NCBI GenBank assembly: GCA_009392005.1
Contig: VFHL01000001.1
Coordinates: 23,966-87,965 of the forward strand
DNA: 64,000 nt
Source of the DNA: SAR202 cluster bacterium
GTDB lineage: Bacteria > Chloroflexota > Dehalococcoidia > UBA6926 > VFHL01
Reading direction: 5' to 3'
A model generated the notes under the pieces. It ran no database searches and was not told the DNA's origin. It worked only from the letters and a program-made list of their open reading frames with translations. The position numbers were made by a program, and so were the translations under genes. Below, one piece after another: positions 1 to 9,245 of the stretch (its first letter is position 1; each line of letters opens with the position of its first letter).

Positions 1-342
1 CATCATGTTTCCATCGTTACTCAGAGAACGCGAGAAAGTTTTCCGTTTGTTTGTTTGTGGCTGGATTTACATAGAATTCCATATGATGATTTAATATTCA
101 CTTCGGGAACAATTGATAAGCTAATGTTCCCAATCGACATTCTCGTAGACGATTCTCCGCGAATTATTACGAGAGCCGGCCATATCAAAGACAAAATTTT
201 GTTGTTGCGTGACCAACCATGGAACAGGAATGTCGATTCATTGCCGCCTAACGTTGAACGTGTGGAGACATTGGCAGGAGCGGTTGAACGGATTTTGTCC
301 ATGCCGCTAAAAGGCGGAGTAAGCAAACATCCCGTTCAGTAG
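1..342 (+). CDS. HAD-family 5'-nucleotidase-like protein, C-terminal part
   Basis: The reading frame is open from the first base of the window, so the gene starts upstream and only about 113 C-terminal residues are present. The visible part reads VTQR, then a Trp-Leu and a HRIPYDDLIF stretch, then the DILVDDSP segment. That order is typical of the 5'(3')-deoxyribonucleotidase (NT5C-like) branch of the HAD superfamily, where the DDSP aspartates bind the catalytic magnesium. The nucleophile motif DxDxT would lie in the missing N-terminal part. The gene ends with TAG and converges on glyA. Substrate cannot be told from this fragment. Confidence 0.6.
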   Translation, partial: HHVSIVTQRTRESFPFVCLWLDLHRIPYDDLIFTSGTIDKLMFPIDILVDDSPRIITRAGHIKDKILLLRDQPWNRNVDSLPPNVERVETLAGAVERILSMPLKGGVSKHPVQ

Positions 343-373
343 ATTAAGTGTCTTGCGTACCGAGGAAAGGCAT

Positions 374-1885
374 TTATAGAAATGCTTGCTGAAGATATTC
401 CAAATCTATTTCCTCATACAAGACGTGCTTTGCAAGAAGATGGTTTACTCGTGACTGGGCGTCATCTAAAGCGTTGGGCTCAAGAAGATATCGCGCTTGA
501 CTCAAGTTCCCTGCTTGGCGACCTGATTTAATTTCTGCAGCCTTAGTGTTTGCAAGGACAGATTTCATTATTGAAGCTATTTCACGCATTTCTGCTGAAC
601 CCATGCCAAGGGTCGTGAGGGCGGGAGTGCCAATTCGTAACCCACTCGTGTACCAAGGCCCATTAGAGTCAAATGGCAGGGCATTCCGGTTGAGAGTGAT
701 ATGCGCTTCGCGCAGAGCAGATTCTGCTTGCCGACCATTAATTCCATTTGAGGTTACATCGATAAGAAGTAGATGATTATCGGTGCCTTCAGTGAGAACA
801 GACAATCCTTCTTCTAAACAATTCTTGGCAAGAGCGGATGAATTCTCAACAATTTTTGCCGCATATTCTTGAAATTCTGGCTTACTGTCTTCTTCAAACG
901 CAACGGCTTTTGCAGCCATGACGTGAGGGAGCGGTCCACCTAAAACAAGGGGGCATCCTTTATTCACTTGTTCGGCAAATTCCTCGGTGCATAGAACCAT
1001 CCCTCCTCTAGGCCCGCGTAATGTTTTATGTGTGGTAGTTGTGACCACGTGGGCATGTTCAACTGGATTGTATTCACCTGTGAAAACTTTACCAGCAACA
1101 AGGCCTGCGAAATGAGCCATGTCGACCATTAGAACAGAGCCCACATCATCGGCGATCTCTCTGAAAATCTTGAAATTCAATTTGCGTGGATAAGCACTAT
1201 AGCCCGCCAACAATATGAGTGGTTTAAATCGTTTGGCATGCTCGTGTATTTTGTCATAATCGATAAGGTTTGTTTCGGGATCTACATCATAGGATTCTGC
1301 TTCAAACATGCGTGACGAAACATTTTCTCTATAACCATGCGTGAGATGTCCTCCTGAGTAGTAATTCATACCTAAAAGTCGTTGGTTACCAAATTCTTTC
1401 CTCAAATTTGCCCACTCTTCGTCAGATAATGCAGATAGAGTGGAAGCATCCATATTTTCCATGTATGGATTCTGTATGCGTGTCGCAAGTATTGCCCAGA
1501 AAGCTACCAGATTGGCATCTGCCCCAGAATGAGGCTGAACATATGCGTGTTCCGCATCAAATAAATTCTTAGCAAGGTCTACAGCACGCCCTTCAATCAA
1601 ATCAACATTTTCGCAACCCGCGTAAAAGCGATGTTCAGGGTATCCCTCTGCATATTTATCAGTAAAAAGGTTTGCTTGCGCAAGTTGTACAGCTAGGGAT
1701 GAATAGTTTTCGCTCGCTATCATTTTCAAATGGCTTCGCTGATCCTTGATTTCCGCAATAATTGCGTTTACTACTTCCGGAGACACTTTGTTTATCTGAT
1801 CTAAGTTTGCAAGATAGGCGATGAATCCTGGATCTGGAACAACTGCTGTGTTTTGTAAATAATGGGCAAGCGCTGATTCGGACAT
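374..1885 (-). CDS. glyA: Serine hydroxymethyltransferase, long form
   Basis: This PLP enzyme converts serine and tetrahydrofolate to glycine and 5,10-methylene-THF in the cytoplasm. The PLP lysine is K287 in the motif TTTTHKTLRGPRGG. The N-terminal MIASENYSS and YAEGYPEHRFYAGCENVD stretches are canonical. At 503 residues it is about 80 longer than the usual bacterial enzyme (about 420). Extra sequence sits around residues 137-178, between the PHSGADAN motif and GGHLTHG, and at the N-terminus; this resembles the long SHMTs known from Chlamydia and spirochaetes. The ATG at 1885 is preceded by AAGGAG at a good distance. The gene lies 135 bp downstream of xdhC-like and is probably transcribed alone. 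Confidence 0.95.
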   Translation of the reverse strand: MSESALAHYLQNTAVVPDPGFIAYLANLDQINKVSPEVVNAIIAEIKDQRSHLKMIASENYSSLAVQLAQANLFTDKYAEGYPEHRFYAGCENVDLIEGRAVDLAKNLFDAEHAYVQPHSGADANLVAFWAILATRIQNPYMENMDASTLSALSDEEWANLRKEFGNQRLLGMNYYSGGHLTHGYRENVSSRMFEAESYDVDPETNLIDYDKIHEHAKRFKPLILLAGYSAYPRKLNFKIFREIADDVGSVLMVDMAHFAGLVAGKVFTGEYNPVEHAHVVTTTTHKTLRGPRGGMVLCTEEFAEQVNKGCPLVLGGPLPHVMAAKAVAFEEDSKPEFQEYAAKIVENSSALAKNCLEEGLSVLTEGTDNHLLLIDVTSNGINGRQAESALREAHITLNRNALPFDSNGPWYTSGLRIGTPALTTLGMGSAEMREIASIMKSVLANTKAAEIKSGRQAGNLSQARYLLEPNALDDAQSRVNHLLAKHVLYEEIDLEYLQQAFL

Positions 1886-1930
1886 TACGACTCCTTTTCA
1901 ATTCCGGAAATGTAACTCTGATAGGGTTTC

Positions 1931-1959
1931 AGTATAGACGAGAACCTATATGTATGGAA
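1931..1959 (-). promoter_or_regulatory. Candidate sigma70-type promoter for glyA
   Basis: On the minus strand a TTCCAT -35-like hexamer is followed after 17 bp by TATACT as -10. The start codon of glyA is about 45 bp downstream. The -10 is good but the -35 is weak, so this is only a candidate. Confidence 0.3.
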
Positions 1960-2020
1960 CACAAATACATGGAAATACGATTGAGTGTGGCATCCGATAT
2001 CGGTGACGCCTGATTTGGAA

Positions 2021-3145
2021 TTAAATGGAAAGTCGTCGTGTTGCTTTCTCGGCAGCTTTCTGAACATGTTTTTCAGCCATTTTGAGAGGTCGACCCTCAC
2101 CACCGAGACGCACTTGTTGGATTTCGGCAATAATACTGAGAGCAATTTCATCAGGTGTTCGGGCGCCAATATCTAACCCGATTGGAGCGCGAATTGAAGC
2201 GACGCGGTCGTACGATACACCTTCGGCAAGCAGTTCCTCAAAAATCAGGATTGATTTTCGGATACTGCCAACGAGTCCGATGTAATCCGCTGCTGTTCGT
2301 GATGCTGATAAAGTTGCTGCATCGTCTAGGTTATGACCCCGTGTCGCGATAACAACAAAAGTGTTGGGAGTGATCGTTAGCTGATCGAATCCATCCTCAA
2401 AATCACCGACTACAATATTGTCTACAGATGGGAAGCGTTCATGATTTGCAAATTCTAAACGGTCATCGATGACACTAACGATATATCCCAATTTTTTCGC
2501 TAGCGGTGCGATTGCATGAGATATATGCCCTCCGCCACACAGAACAAGATGAGGGGGCGAAACAAAACCTTGTATAAATATACTTGAATCACCGTGCTGA
2601 AGTGTGCGGGTTCCGCCGTGCGTGAGCAACTCACTCGCTAGTTTTACCACTTCGTCATTAAGTTTTTCCCCTCCGAGGTCACCTTCGTATGATCCGTTCT
2701 CATGAACTACGACCTTTGTTCCAAGTTTGGGGTGGTCTTCAGGTCCAGCTATTGTGCCTATCGCGATGCTTTTTCCGCCTGAGTATGAGTTCAAGACGTA
2801 ATCAATCCATGAAGAGTTGTTATCTGATGCACGGAGTGGATCCACCATGATGGACATGGTCCCTCCACAGACCATACCCGATTCGGCGGCGATTTCATCA
2901 TTTAATTCAAAGTCACCTACAGTCGCTCCTGATACGCTGCTGAGAAGGGACTTTGCTTCGGCCCAAACATCGGCCTCTACACATCCACCGCCTAAGGTTC
3001 CCACTCCGGTCCCGTCACTTTTGACGAGGAGCATTGCTCCTGGCTTTTGCGGGGTTGATCCTTTTGTACCGACAACGGTGCATAGTGCAAACGTTTCATT
3101 CGCTTCCGTTAGCTGGGCTGCGCTTTTAAAGACGTCCTGCATCAT
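2021..3145 (-). CDS. XdhC/CoxI family protein
   Basis: The N-terminal part (residues about 5-100) is an XdhC_CoxI domain with the GTLGGGC motif (residues 49-55) and MVCGGTM (91-97). The C-terminal half is an XdhC Rossmann domain opening with VLCGGGHIS (201-209) followed by VIDDR. Family members insert sulfurated molybdenum cofactor into xanthine dehydrogenase-type enzymes or are needed for CO dehydrogenase maturation. No molybdenum hydroxylase gene lies in this window, so the client enzyme is unknown. The start has two consecutive ATGs behind GGAG. Length 374 is normal for the two-domain form. Confidence 0.85.
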   Translation of the reverse strand: MMQDVFKSAAQLTEANETFALCTVVGTKGSTPQKPGAMLLVKSDGTGVGTLGGGCVEADVWAEAKSLLSSVSGATVGDFELNDEIAAESGMVCGGTMSIMVDPLRASDNNSSWIDYVLNSYSGGKSIAIGTIAGPEDHPKLGTKVVVHENGSYEGDLGGEKLNDEVVKLASELLTHGGTRTLQHGDSSIFIQGFVSPPHLVLCGGGHISHAIAPLAKKLGYIVSVIDDRLEFANHERFPSVDNIVVGDFEDGFDQLTITPNTFVVIATRGHNLDDAATLSASRTAADYIGLVGSIRKSILIFEELLAEGVSYDRVASIRAPIGLDIGARTPDEIALSIIAEIQQVRLGGEGRPLKMAEKHVQKAAEKATRRLSI

Positions 3146-3231
3146 GTAACTCCGAATACTATTATCTCAACGTTGGCGACATTGTAACTCATCTTGGTGG
3201 CTAATATTTGTTCAATGTCACACGAGGAATC

Positions 3232-4107
3232 TCAACGGATATCTCCTCGCAGCCGCAAGTATTCATGTACGGCATCATGCCAATGTGGTAAATCATCTGC
3301 ATTTAATTTCTGCAGTCCTTCGTGTCCAAGAACAGAGTATAACGGCCTTTTAGCTTTGGCACCGTATTCATTGGTTGAAATTGGAAGCACCTTTTTTTGG
3401 GTACCAGTGAGTTCAAAAACAAACGATGCAAGTTCGTGCCAAGTGCACTCTCCTTGCGATGTGATGTTAGAGATTCCATATTGCCGAGTGGTTATCAGCC
3501 ACAAGATCTTTTTCGCGAGGTCAGAAGTTGATGTTGGAGAGAAAAGTTGGTCTGCTACGACCCGTATCTCTTGGCCTTCGCTAGCTAAACGAAGCATTGT
3601 TGTAATGAAATTTCCGCCCTTCCCTGACGCACCAGCTATACCAAATAACCCTGAACATCTAACAATGTAGTGCTTCTCACAACCTATACGAGTTAGTGCC
3701 TCACCGGATAATTTAGACGCTCCGTAAGTACTTAAAGGTTGGGGTTCATCGTCTTCGCGATAAGGTGTGGTTTTAGTCCCATCAAATACATAATCGGTAC
3801 TGATGTAGACGCATTCAATATCAAGAGTACCGCATGCGTCAGCTATGTTTTTTGCACCGATTGCGTTGACGAGGAATGCATCTTCAGGATTATCTTCCGC
3901 ATCATCAACTCGTACATAAGCTGCACAATTTATTACCGCGTCGAGATTTGGCCAAAGGTTTTGGAATACTGTCTGGACCGCATCAAGATTGGTGCAATCT
4001 AAATCTTGATGTGTAAAAGGGTAAACTTTGTCAGTATTGGATTGGTTGATTAGCTTGACGAGGTCAGAACCAAGCTGCCCTCCGCTACCGATTACCGCGA
4101 TGTTCAT
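3232..4107 (-). CDS. rfbD: dTDP-4-dehydrorhamnose reductase
   Basis: It catalyses the last step of dTDP-L-rhamnose synthesis, the NAD(P)H-dependent reduction of dTDP-4-keto-L-rhamnose. The N-terminal GSGGQLG (8-14) is the cofactor-binding loop of RmlD, STDYVFDG lies near residue 105, and YGASK supplies the catalytic Tyr and Lys. Length 291 is standard. It is the last gene of the minus-strand rfbA-rfbC-rfbB-rfbD operon and starts one base after the rfbB stop codon, so translation is probably coupled. Confidence 0.93.
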   Translation of the reverse strand: MNIAVIGSGGQLGSDLVKLINQSNTDKVYPFTHQDLDCTNLDAVQTVFQNLWPNLDAVINCAAYVRVDDAEDNPEDAFLVNAIGAKNIADACGTLDIECVYISTDYVFDGTKTTPYREDDEPQPLSTYGASKLSGEALTRIGCEKHYIVRCSGLFGIAGASGKGGNFITTMLRLASEGQEIRVVADQLFSPTSTSDLAKKILWLITTRQYGISNITSQGECTWHELASFVFELTGTQKKVLPISTNEYGAKAKRPLYSVLGHEGLQKLNADDLPHWHDAVHEYLRLRGDIR

Positions 4108-4108
4108 T

Positions 4109-5155
4109 TTAGGAGTCCTGTTTTAGTCCCGCGTATACGTCTTCATAATAGGTTGTGTACTTGCCTGATGTTACGCTTTCAATCCAAGATTGGTTGTTCA
4201 AGTACCATCGAATTGTATCTTTTAAGCCAACGTCAAAAGAAACTTGAGCAGACCAGCCAAGCTCAGTTTTAATGCGTTCTGTGTCGAGTGCATATCGCCT
4301 ATCATGACCAGGACGATCTGCAGTGAACTCGATCAAGGAACGAAACTTCTCTGTATCTTCTCCTTGCTCTTCGGCGAGAAGGTCACATATTGTGTTTATC
4401 ACGTCCAGATTGGTTCTGTCGATGCCTGTTCCTATATTGTAGATAGAGCCAATGTGTCCAGATTGTAAGGCGCTCAAGATGGCAGACACGTTATCTTTGA
4501 CGTAAAGCCAATCTCTTTGCTGCAACCCGTCCCCATAAACTGGTAAAGAGGAATTGGTGAGGGCTTTTCGAATCATAAGTGGGATTAATTTTTCAGGAAA
4601 CTGGAACGGTCCGTAATTATTTGCGCTTCGTACAATAATGATGGGCATTCCATAGGTTCTGTGGTACGACAAACATAAGAGATCTGCGGATGCTTTGCTA
4701 CTGGCATATGGGCTGCTTGGTTTAAGCAAATCATCTTCGCGTCGGGGGGCCTTTCCTTCAGCATCCCCATACACTTCGTCGGTCGAGACCTGAAGGAATC
4801 GCGATGTTTGTTTTTGACGTGCTACTTCAAGAAGGACATGCGTTCCCAAAATATTTGTTTTTAGGAATGGTGATGAATCTATGATACTGCGATCAACGTG
4901 AGACTCGGCTGCAAAGTTTACGACTGATGACGGCTTTTCTGTTTCAAATATTGTGCTTACGTATTTTGAATCCGTTATATCTCCTCTGTAAAAAACATGG
5001 TTGGGGTTAGATAGAACATCTTCGAGGTTTTCCATGTTACCGGCATACGTAATTGCGTCGAGGTTGATTACTCGCCAATTTGTTTGACTAAGTATTAGGC
5101 GAATGAAATGGCTCGCAATAAATCCACATCCACCTGTGACTAATATAGTCGTCAT
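4109..5155 (-). CDS. rfbB: dTDP-glucose 4,6-dehydratase
   Basis: It converts dTDP-glucose to dTDP-4-keto-6-deoxyglucose. It is an extended SDR protein with the NAD loop TGGCGFIASH (about 7-16), the STDEVYGD motif with the catalytic Asp/Glu pair typical of RmlB, and YASSK as catalytic Tyr/Lys. NNYGPFQFPEKLIP and the RDWLYVKDN motif are also characteristic. Length 348 is normal. The start overlaps the rfbC stop by 4 bp (ATGA), evidence for one transcript. Confidence 0.95.
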   Translation of the reverse strand: MTTILVTGGCGFIASHFIRLILSQTNWRVINLDAITYAGNMENLEDVLSNPNHVFYRGDITDSKYVSTIFETEKPSSVVNFAAESHVDRSIIDSSPFLKTNILGTHVLLEVARQKQTSRFLQVSTDEVYGDAEGKAPRREDDLLKPSSPYASSKASADLLCLSYHRTYGMPIIIVRSANNYGPFQFPEKLIPLMIRKALTNSSLPVYGDGLQQRDWLYVKDNVSAILSALQSGHIGSIYNIGTGIDRTNLDVINTICDLLAEEQGEDTEKFRSLIEFTADRPGHDRRYALDTERIKTELGWSAQVSFDVGLKDTIRWYLNNQSWIESVTSGKYTTYYEDVYAGLKQDS

Positions 5156-5724
5156 TGTTGAATCGATTCAAAAGAAAAATTATTGTGGCTGTTGGTGAGA
5201 GAGGGTAATTGTAGGTCCTTTTCTGACAAAACAGGGGTTTCTACTGGCCATTGAATGTTAATTTCTGGATCGTTCCATATGATGCCACTTTCATATTCAG
5301 GAGCATATTCGGATCCAGATATTTTATATACAAGATCGGCGGTTTCGCTCACAACACAAAAACCATGTGCGAAACCGATTGGAATCCATAACATATTGTG
5401 ATTCTTTTCTGATAATAATTCGCCGATCCATTTACCGTATCTTGGTGAGCCTTTCCGAATATCTACCGCGACATCGTATACCTCTCCATGAATGACACTT
5501 ACAAGTTTTCCTTGAGCCATTGGTTGGTTTTGATAATGCAATCCTCGAATTGTTCCCTTTATCGAATGCGAGTGGTTTTCTTGAACAAAAACGTCACGAA
5601 TCCCGTTTATATTAAATTCGGATGCCTTATACATTTCAGCAAAAAATCCCCTGCTGTCTGGAAAGGCCTTAGAGGAAACGAGTTTGACCTCGGGTAACTC
5701 GGTTTCTTGGAATGAAAAGGGCAT
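5152..5724 (-). CDS. rfbC: dTDP-4-dehydrorhamnose 3,5-epimerase
   Basis: This cupin-fold enzyme epimerises C3 and C5 of dTDP-4-keto-6-deoxyglucose. The core RGLHYQ motif holds the catalytic His, followed by KLVSVIHGEVYDVAVD and the IPIGFAHGFCV motif. Length 190 is standard for RmlC. Its start overlaps the stop of rfbA by one base, and rfbB follows with a 4-bp overlap. Confidence 0.94.
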   Translation of the reverse strand: MPFSFQETELPEVKLVSSKAFPDSRGFFAEMYKASEFNINGIRDVFVQENHSHSIKGTIRGLHYQNQPMAQGKLVSVIHGEVYDVAVDIRKGSPRYGKWIGELLSEKNHNMLWIPIGFAHGFCVVSETADLVYKISGSEYAPEYESGIIWNDPEINIQWPVETPVLSEKDLQLPSLTNSHNNFSFESIQQ

Positions 5725-6788
5725 TACAAATCGACCTCAGTGTTATCCCCAACCATGAATTCTATTGATTCATGGGTACTGGTTTTTTGGCGGATAGTAG
5801 CATTGTTTCCTATGATGCTGTCTTGCATTGGAGAAATATTGTGTATCAGCACGTCGTTTAACACAACACTATTCAATATCTCGGAATGCTTGATTGAACA
5901 AGAATTCCCGACACTTGTGTAGGGTCCAATATTCGTGTCTTCAACTACGGTTTTGCTCCCAATTATTGCTGGCCCCTGAATGTCTGTACGGTGAATTGTG
6001 GCTCCCGCTTCAATATAAACATTTCCTTTGATCGTACTTTTTGTGTCGATCGTTCCCTCAATCTTACTTGTAGATAATTCATCTAAAATTACGCGATTCG
6101 CTTCTAGCAAGTCACTTTTCTTTCCTGTATCCAACCACCAACCATTTAGTTGGAAACTTCTTACGGAGTATCCCATGGTCATCATCTTTTGTATTGCATC
6201 CGTTATTTCGAGCTCTCCTCGCTGTGATGGTTGTATTTTCGCAATCGCCTGATGAATCATTGGGGAGAATACGTAAACACCGACTACTGCAAGATTGCTG
6301 GGTGGATCAGGTGGCTTTTCAACCAGTTGTTTGATATTTCCAGTTTCGTCTATGTCCGCCACTCCAAACATACGGGCGTCTTCAACCTCTTTCAACATTA
6401 TTACTGCATCTGATTTAGAGGTGTTAAACAACTCAATACACTCTTTGATTCCATGTTTTATTAGATTGTCTCCAAGGAACATCAAAAACGGATCATCTCC
6501 AAGAAATTCGTGAGACACTTGGACTGCGTGAGCTAAGCCCAATGGCTTCTCTTGAAGGATGTAAGTTATATCTAAGTCTGCGCATGTATTATCAAGGGCT
6601 TCCTTTATATAATGTCCAGTGCCAGGTGAAACGACGATACCAATACTGGTGATGTGGGCCTGGCGCATGTGATCCATTACATAATCAAGTATCGGTTTGT
6701 TTGCTACCGGGATCAGCTGTTTCGGCATTGTATGAGTGAGAGGACGCAATCGTGTGCCCTTTCCTCCAGCTAAAACCAATCCTTTCAT
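5724..6788 (-). CDS. rfbA: Glucose-1-phosphate thymidylyltransferase, long form
   Basis: It makes dTDP-glucose from glucose-1-phosphate and dTTP, the first committed step of the rhamnose pathway. The N-terminal nucleotidyltransferase domain opens with AGGKGTRLRPLT and has PKQLIPVANKPI. After about residue 240 comes a left-handed beta-helix of imperfect hexapeptide repeats. This marks the long RmlA form (about 355 aa) common in Gram-positive-type lineages, Chloroflexota and archaea, not the 290-aa proteobacterial type. A strong GAGGAG site precedes the ATG. It is first in the operon. Confidence 0.93.
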   Translation of the reverse strand: MKGLVLAGGKGTRLRPLTHTMPKQLIPVANKPILDYVMDHMRQAHITSIGIVVSPGTGHYIKEALDNTCADLDITYILQEKPLGLAHAVQVSHEFLGDDPFLMFLGDNLIKHGIKECIELFNTSKSDAVIMLKEVEDARMFGVADIDETGNIKQLVEKPPDPPSNLAVVGVYVFSPMIHQAIAKIQPSQRGELEITDAIQKMMTMGYSVRSFQLNGWWLDTGKKSDLLEANRVILDELSTSKIEGTIDTKSTIKGNVYIEAGATIHRTDIQGPAIIGSKTVVEDTNIGPYTSVGNSCSIKHSEILNSVVLNDVLIHNISPMQDSIIGNNATIRQKTSTHESIEFMVGDNTEVDL

Positions 6789-6847
6789 TAGTTGCTCCTC
6801 ACTTGAAAATATTCCGAAGCTAAGTCAATGCAATTTCTATTAGGCGC

Positions 6848-6856
6848 ATAGTAGCA
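6848..6856 (-). promoter_or_regulatory. Candidate extended -10 element for rfbA operon
   Basis: Minus-strand TGCTACTAT matches an extended -10 (TGn plus TACTAT) about 60 bp upstream of the rfbA start. No good -35 is seen at the expected distance. Confidence 0.25.
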
Positions 6857-7093
6857 GACCAGATCTGTTGGGGGGAATAGGTTGCGTCTAGTGCATCACG
6901 TTTAACACATCGAGTAATTAGGCAACTACTGACGGTGTCTATAGCTGAATTTTTTTATGTTAGAGTGTCCATGATTGCTGGTTTTTGACCGAGACTATCG
7001 AGTGGTTTTTTCTCCCAAAGATTCTGGGATTAGTCGAGGAAAAGCTTGTCTGGTTAGCCGGCTGTAATGAGAGAAACCTGAGTGGCTTCATAT

Positions 7094-7109
7094 TGGCTTA
7101 TGCAAGCCA
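7094..7109 (+). promoter_or_regulatory. Hairpin in the leader of the GT-C-like gene
   Basis: TGGCTT, a 4-base loop and AAGCCA form a perfect 6-bp stem. An alternative partner GTGGCTT at 7082-7088 can pair with the same AAGCCAC. The structure ends 16 bases before the ATG at 7126 and abuts the ribosome binding region. No regulator is known for it. Confidence 0.25.
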
Positions 7110-7125
7110 CAATTAGGGTAATCTA

Positions 7126-9180
7126 ATGAGGTTAGATTCGATGCCCACCTATACAGCGAAATCTCTAAGGATCCTTGCGCCAGTAATGGTATTCTCGCTA
7201 CTTAGCTTGTTCATTTTGCGCGATGTCTTGTCTCCGGGATTGCTGATTACGTTGGATTCAACTTACGCCTATTATCGCGATCCAATGACCTATTATGGTG
7301 TTGATGAAAGGTGGATTACAGCTGGTACGCCCCTTTATGTTTCTGTAGCAATCTTGAAAGGGATTGTTCCTCTTTGGTTGATTGAGCGATTTTTTCTTTG
7401 CGCTACTTTTGCTGTTGGAGGTTTGGGTGCATATCGGATCGTTCCGACGTCTTTAGCTGGAAAATATTTAGCTGGAATTATTTACGTTGCTAATCCTTAT
7501 ACGTATGAAAGATTCATAGCTGGCCATTGGAGTCTTTTGTCCGCATATGCCCTTACACCATTTGCGATGGGGGCGTTTCTTAATCTTCTATATAAAAGAG
7601 ACATGCGCAGTGCGCTTTTTGTCGCTTTAACTACAACTTTGGTGGCAATGTTTTCGATGCATCAACTTGTGATTCTTTTTGCAATGTATTCGGTTTCTTT
7701 CATCATTTGGATCATAAAAAAAGATACGTTTTTTTCTCATCTCCGCTCTTTGATAGTGCCTATTTCGTTGGCGGCTTGTTTTTTCTTACTCATCAATTTG
7801 TACTGGATTTTCCCAACTATCACTGCACCCACAAACATACTCGATGAAATTGACCAGGATCAATTAGCAGTGTTTGCGACACGCGGATTTTCTTCTTGGG
7901 GCGATTTATTTGATGCGGTGACGTTGTATGGGTTTTGGCGTGTTAGCCCGACTGTTGAGAGGCCTGATAGCGTAATTCATCTCGTCTCTTTTTTGCCAAT
8001 CTTATTTCTTGCCGTGCACGCTGTTTTTAATGCTTTTAATGTAGATGTTTCTGGTCGTGTGATTAGGCGGCGTACCATTGTTGCGATTCTACTCATTGGT
8101 GTTATCGGGTTTGTTGCTGCGATTGAATCGCAGATATTGAATAACCTTTGGCACCAGATTCCAGTGGTTAGAGGCTTTCGTGAGCCTCAAAAATTTCTCG
8201 GGGCATTGGCTTTTTCATATGCATTTCTAGCTGGGTTAGGTCTAGGTACTTTGCACCAACAATTATCTAATTGGAATGCCAATGCTAACCAACGATTATC
8301 CCGTTTTGTAATCCGCACCTTCCCAATTCTGGTGTTTCTTCTTCCTTTGGGATTTTCGTTCCATTTTTTCACAACAGTTGGGCGTCAAATAGAGGTAACT
8401 GATTATCCGGCAGAGTGGATTGAGACAAGAACAATTGTTCATGAAGGAGCAGGGTCATTACAGACACTCGTTTTGCCATGGCAACATTATATGTGGTATC
8501 CGTGGTTGCCTAATGCAGAGAAAAAAATGGCGAATCCAGCGCGACGATTTTTTGAAACTCCCGTTATTATGGGTGATAGTCTTGGTATTGGCGTTCAAGA
8601 TGTGTTGAATCCAATGTCTCGTTATGTGGACACCGTGCTTAAGAGTGCACCACAAGAGAAGGATCTTGGTGCTTCTGTTATCCCACTGGGTGTGAAGTAT
8701 ATCGTGTTGTTTCGCACGAACATATCGGAATATGATCGCATCTTCTTGGCAGAGCAAACTGATCTTATTGAGAGGTATAGTGGCGAGTCTATTATCTTAT
8801 ATGAGAATACCCATAGCGTTTCACGATTTTACTCTGTAGCTGATTCGCAAGAGAGTTTGAGAAGCCGTGAAGCATTGGTAGCACTGGATTATATTTCGAT
8901 TTCACCAATTGATTTTAAAACAGAACTTATATCTGATACGCAGATTGGCTTCGTCCCCCCCCAAAATTCTACGATTGACGGGTGGGCTCTTGGCGATTTG
9001 CCGAGGAGCGATACTTTATGGGAGTTCATGCCTGTTTTCGAACCGGCAGATGAGAGTCCACATCTAACTTATCCACGTTACGCCAAGGTATATATTCCGG
9101 TCGCTTCCATTTCAGGGTTTTCTTTTGCCCTGATTATTGGCTTTTTATTCATTGCTCGAAAGCGTCAGTATGTGGATTAG
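7126..9180 (+). CDS. Large polytopic membrane protein, possible GT-C glycosyltransferase
   Basis: This 684-residue protein has a first membrane helix near residues 15-35, about ten further hydrophobic segments up to residue about 400, a soluble region of about 230 residues, and a last helix near 655-678. The layout recalls YfhO-like and arabinofuranosyltransferase-like GT-C proteins, which use polyprenyl-linked sugars on the outer face of the membrane. I cannot identify a family from motifs. A second ATG at 7141, behind GAGG, is an equally good start. The context is surface glycan synthesis, next to the rhamnose operon and facing another GT-C-like gene. Confidence 0.6.
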   Translation: MRLDSMPTYTAKSLRILAPVMVFSLLSLFILRDVLSPGLLITLDSTYAYYRDPMTYYGVDERWITAGTPLYVSVAILKGIVPLWLIERFFLCATFAVGGLGAYRIVPTSLAGKYLAGIIYVANPYTYERFIAGHWSLLSAYALTPFAMGAFLNLLYKRDMRSALFVALTTTLVAMFSMHQLVILFAMYSVSFIIWIIKKDTFFSHLRSLIVPISLAACFFLLINLYWIFPTITAPTNILDEIDQDQLAVFATRGFSSWGDLFDAVTLYGFWRVSPTVERPDSVIHLVSFLPILFLAVHAVFNAFNVDVSGRVIRRRTIVAILLIGVIGFVAAIESQILNNLWHQIPVVRGFREPQKFLGALAFSYAFLAGLGLGTLHQQLSNWNANANQRLSRFVIRTFPILVFLLPLGFSFHFFTTVGRQIEVTDYPAEWIETRTIVHEGAGSLQTLVLPWQHYMWYPWLPNAEKKMANPARRFFETPVIMGDSLGIGVQDVLNPMSRYVDTVLKSAPQEKDLGASVIPLGVKYIVLFRTNISEYDRIFLAEQTDLIERYSGESIILYENTHSVSRFYSVADSQESLRSREALVALDYISISPIDFKTELISDTQIGFVPPQNSTIDGWALGDLPRSDTLWEFMPVFEPADESPHLTYPRYAKVYIPVASISGFSFALIIGFLFIARKRQYVD

Positions 9181-9245
9181 TGTTGTACTTGTTCTTGGGA
9201 ATAATGTCTCCTTGGATAGGGGAGTGTGTGAAAGCTAAATGGCTT

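Larger units (their letters stand above)
6789..7125. other. Divergent intergenic region between rfbA and the GT-C-like gene
   Basis: This 337-bp stretch separates the two divergently read genes and contains no convincing ORF. It should hold the rfbA promoter on the minus strand, where an extended -10 (TGCTACTAT) occurs at 6848-6856, and the promoter of the gene at 7126. Alternative hairpins lie just before 7126. I see no known riboswitch class. Confidence 0.4.

Noticed and set aside
3194-3670. 158-codon plus-strand frame
   Set aside because: It is antisense to rfbD, which is certain; the composition is that of a shadow frame.
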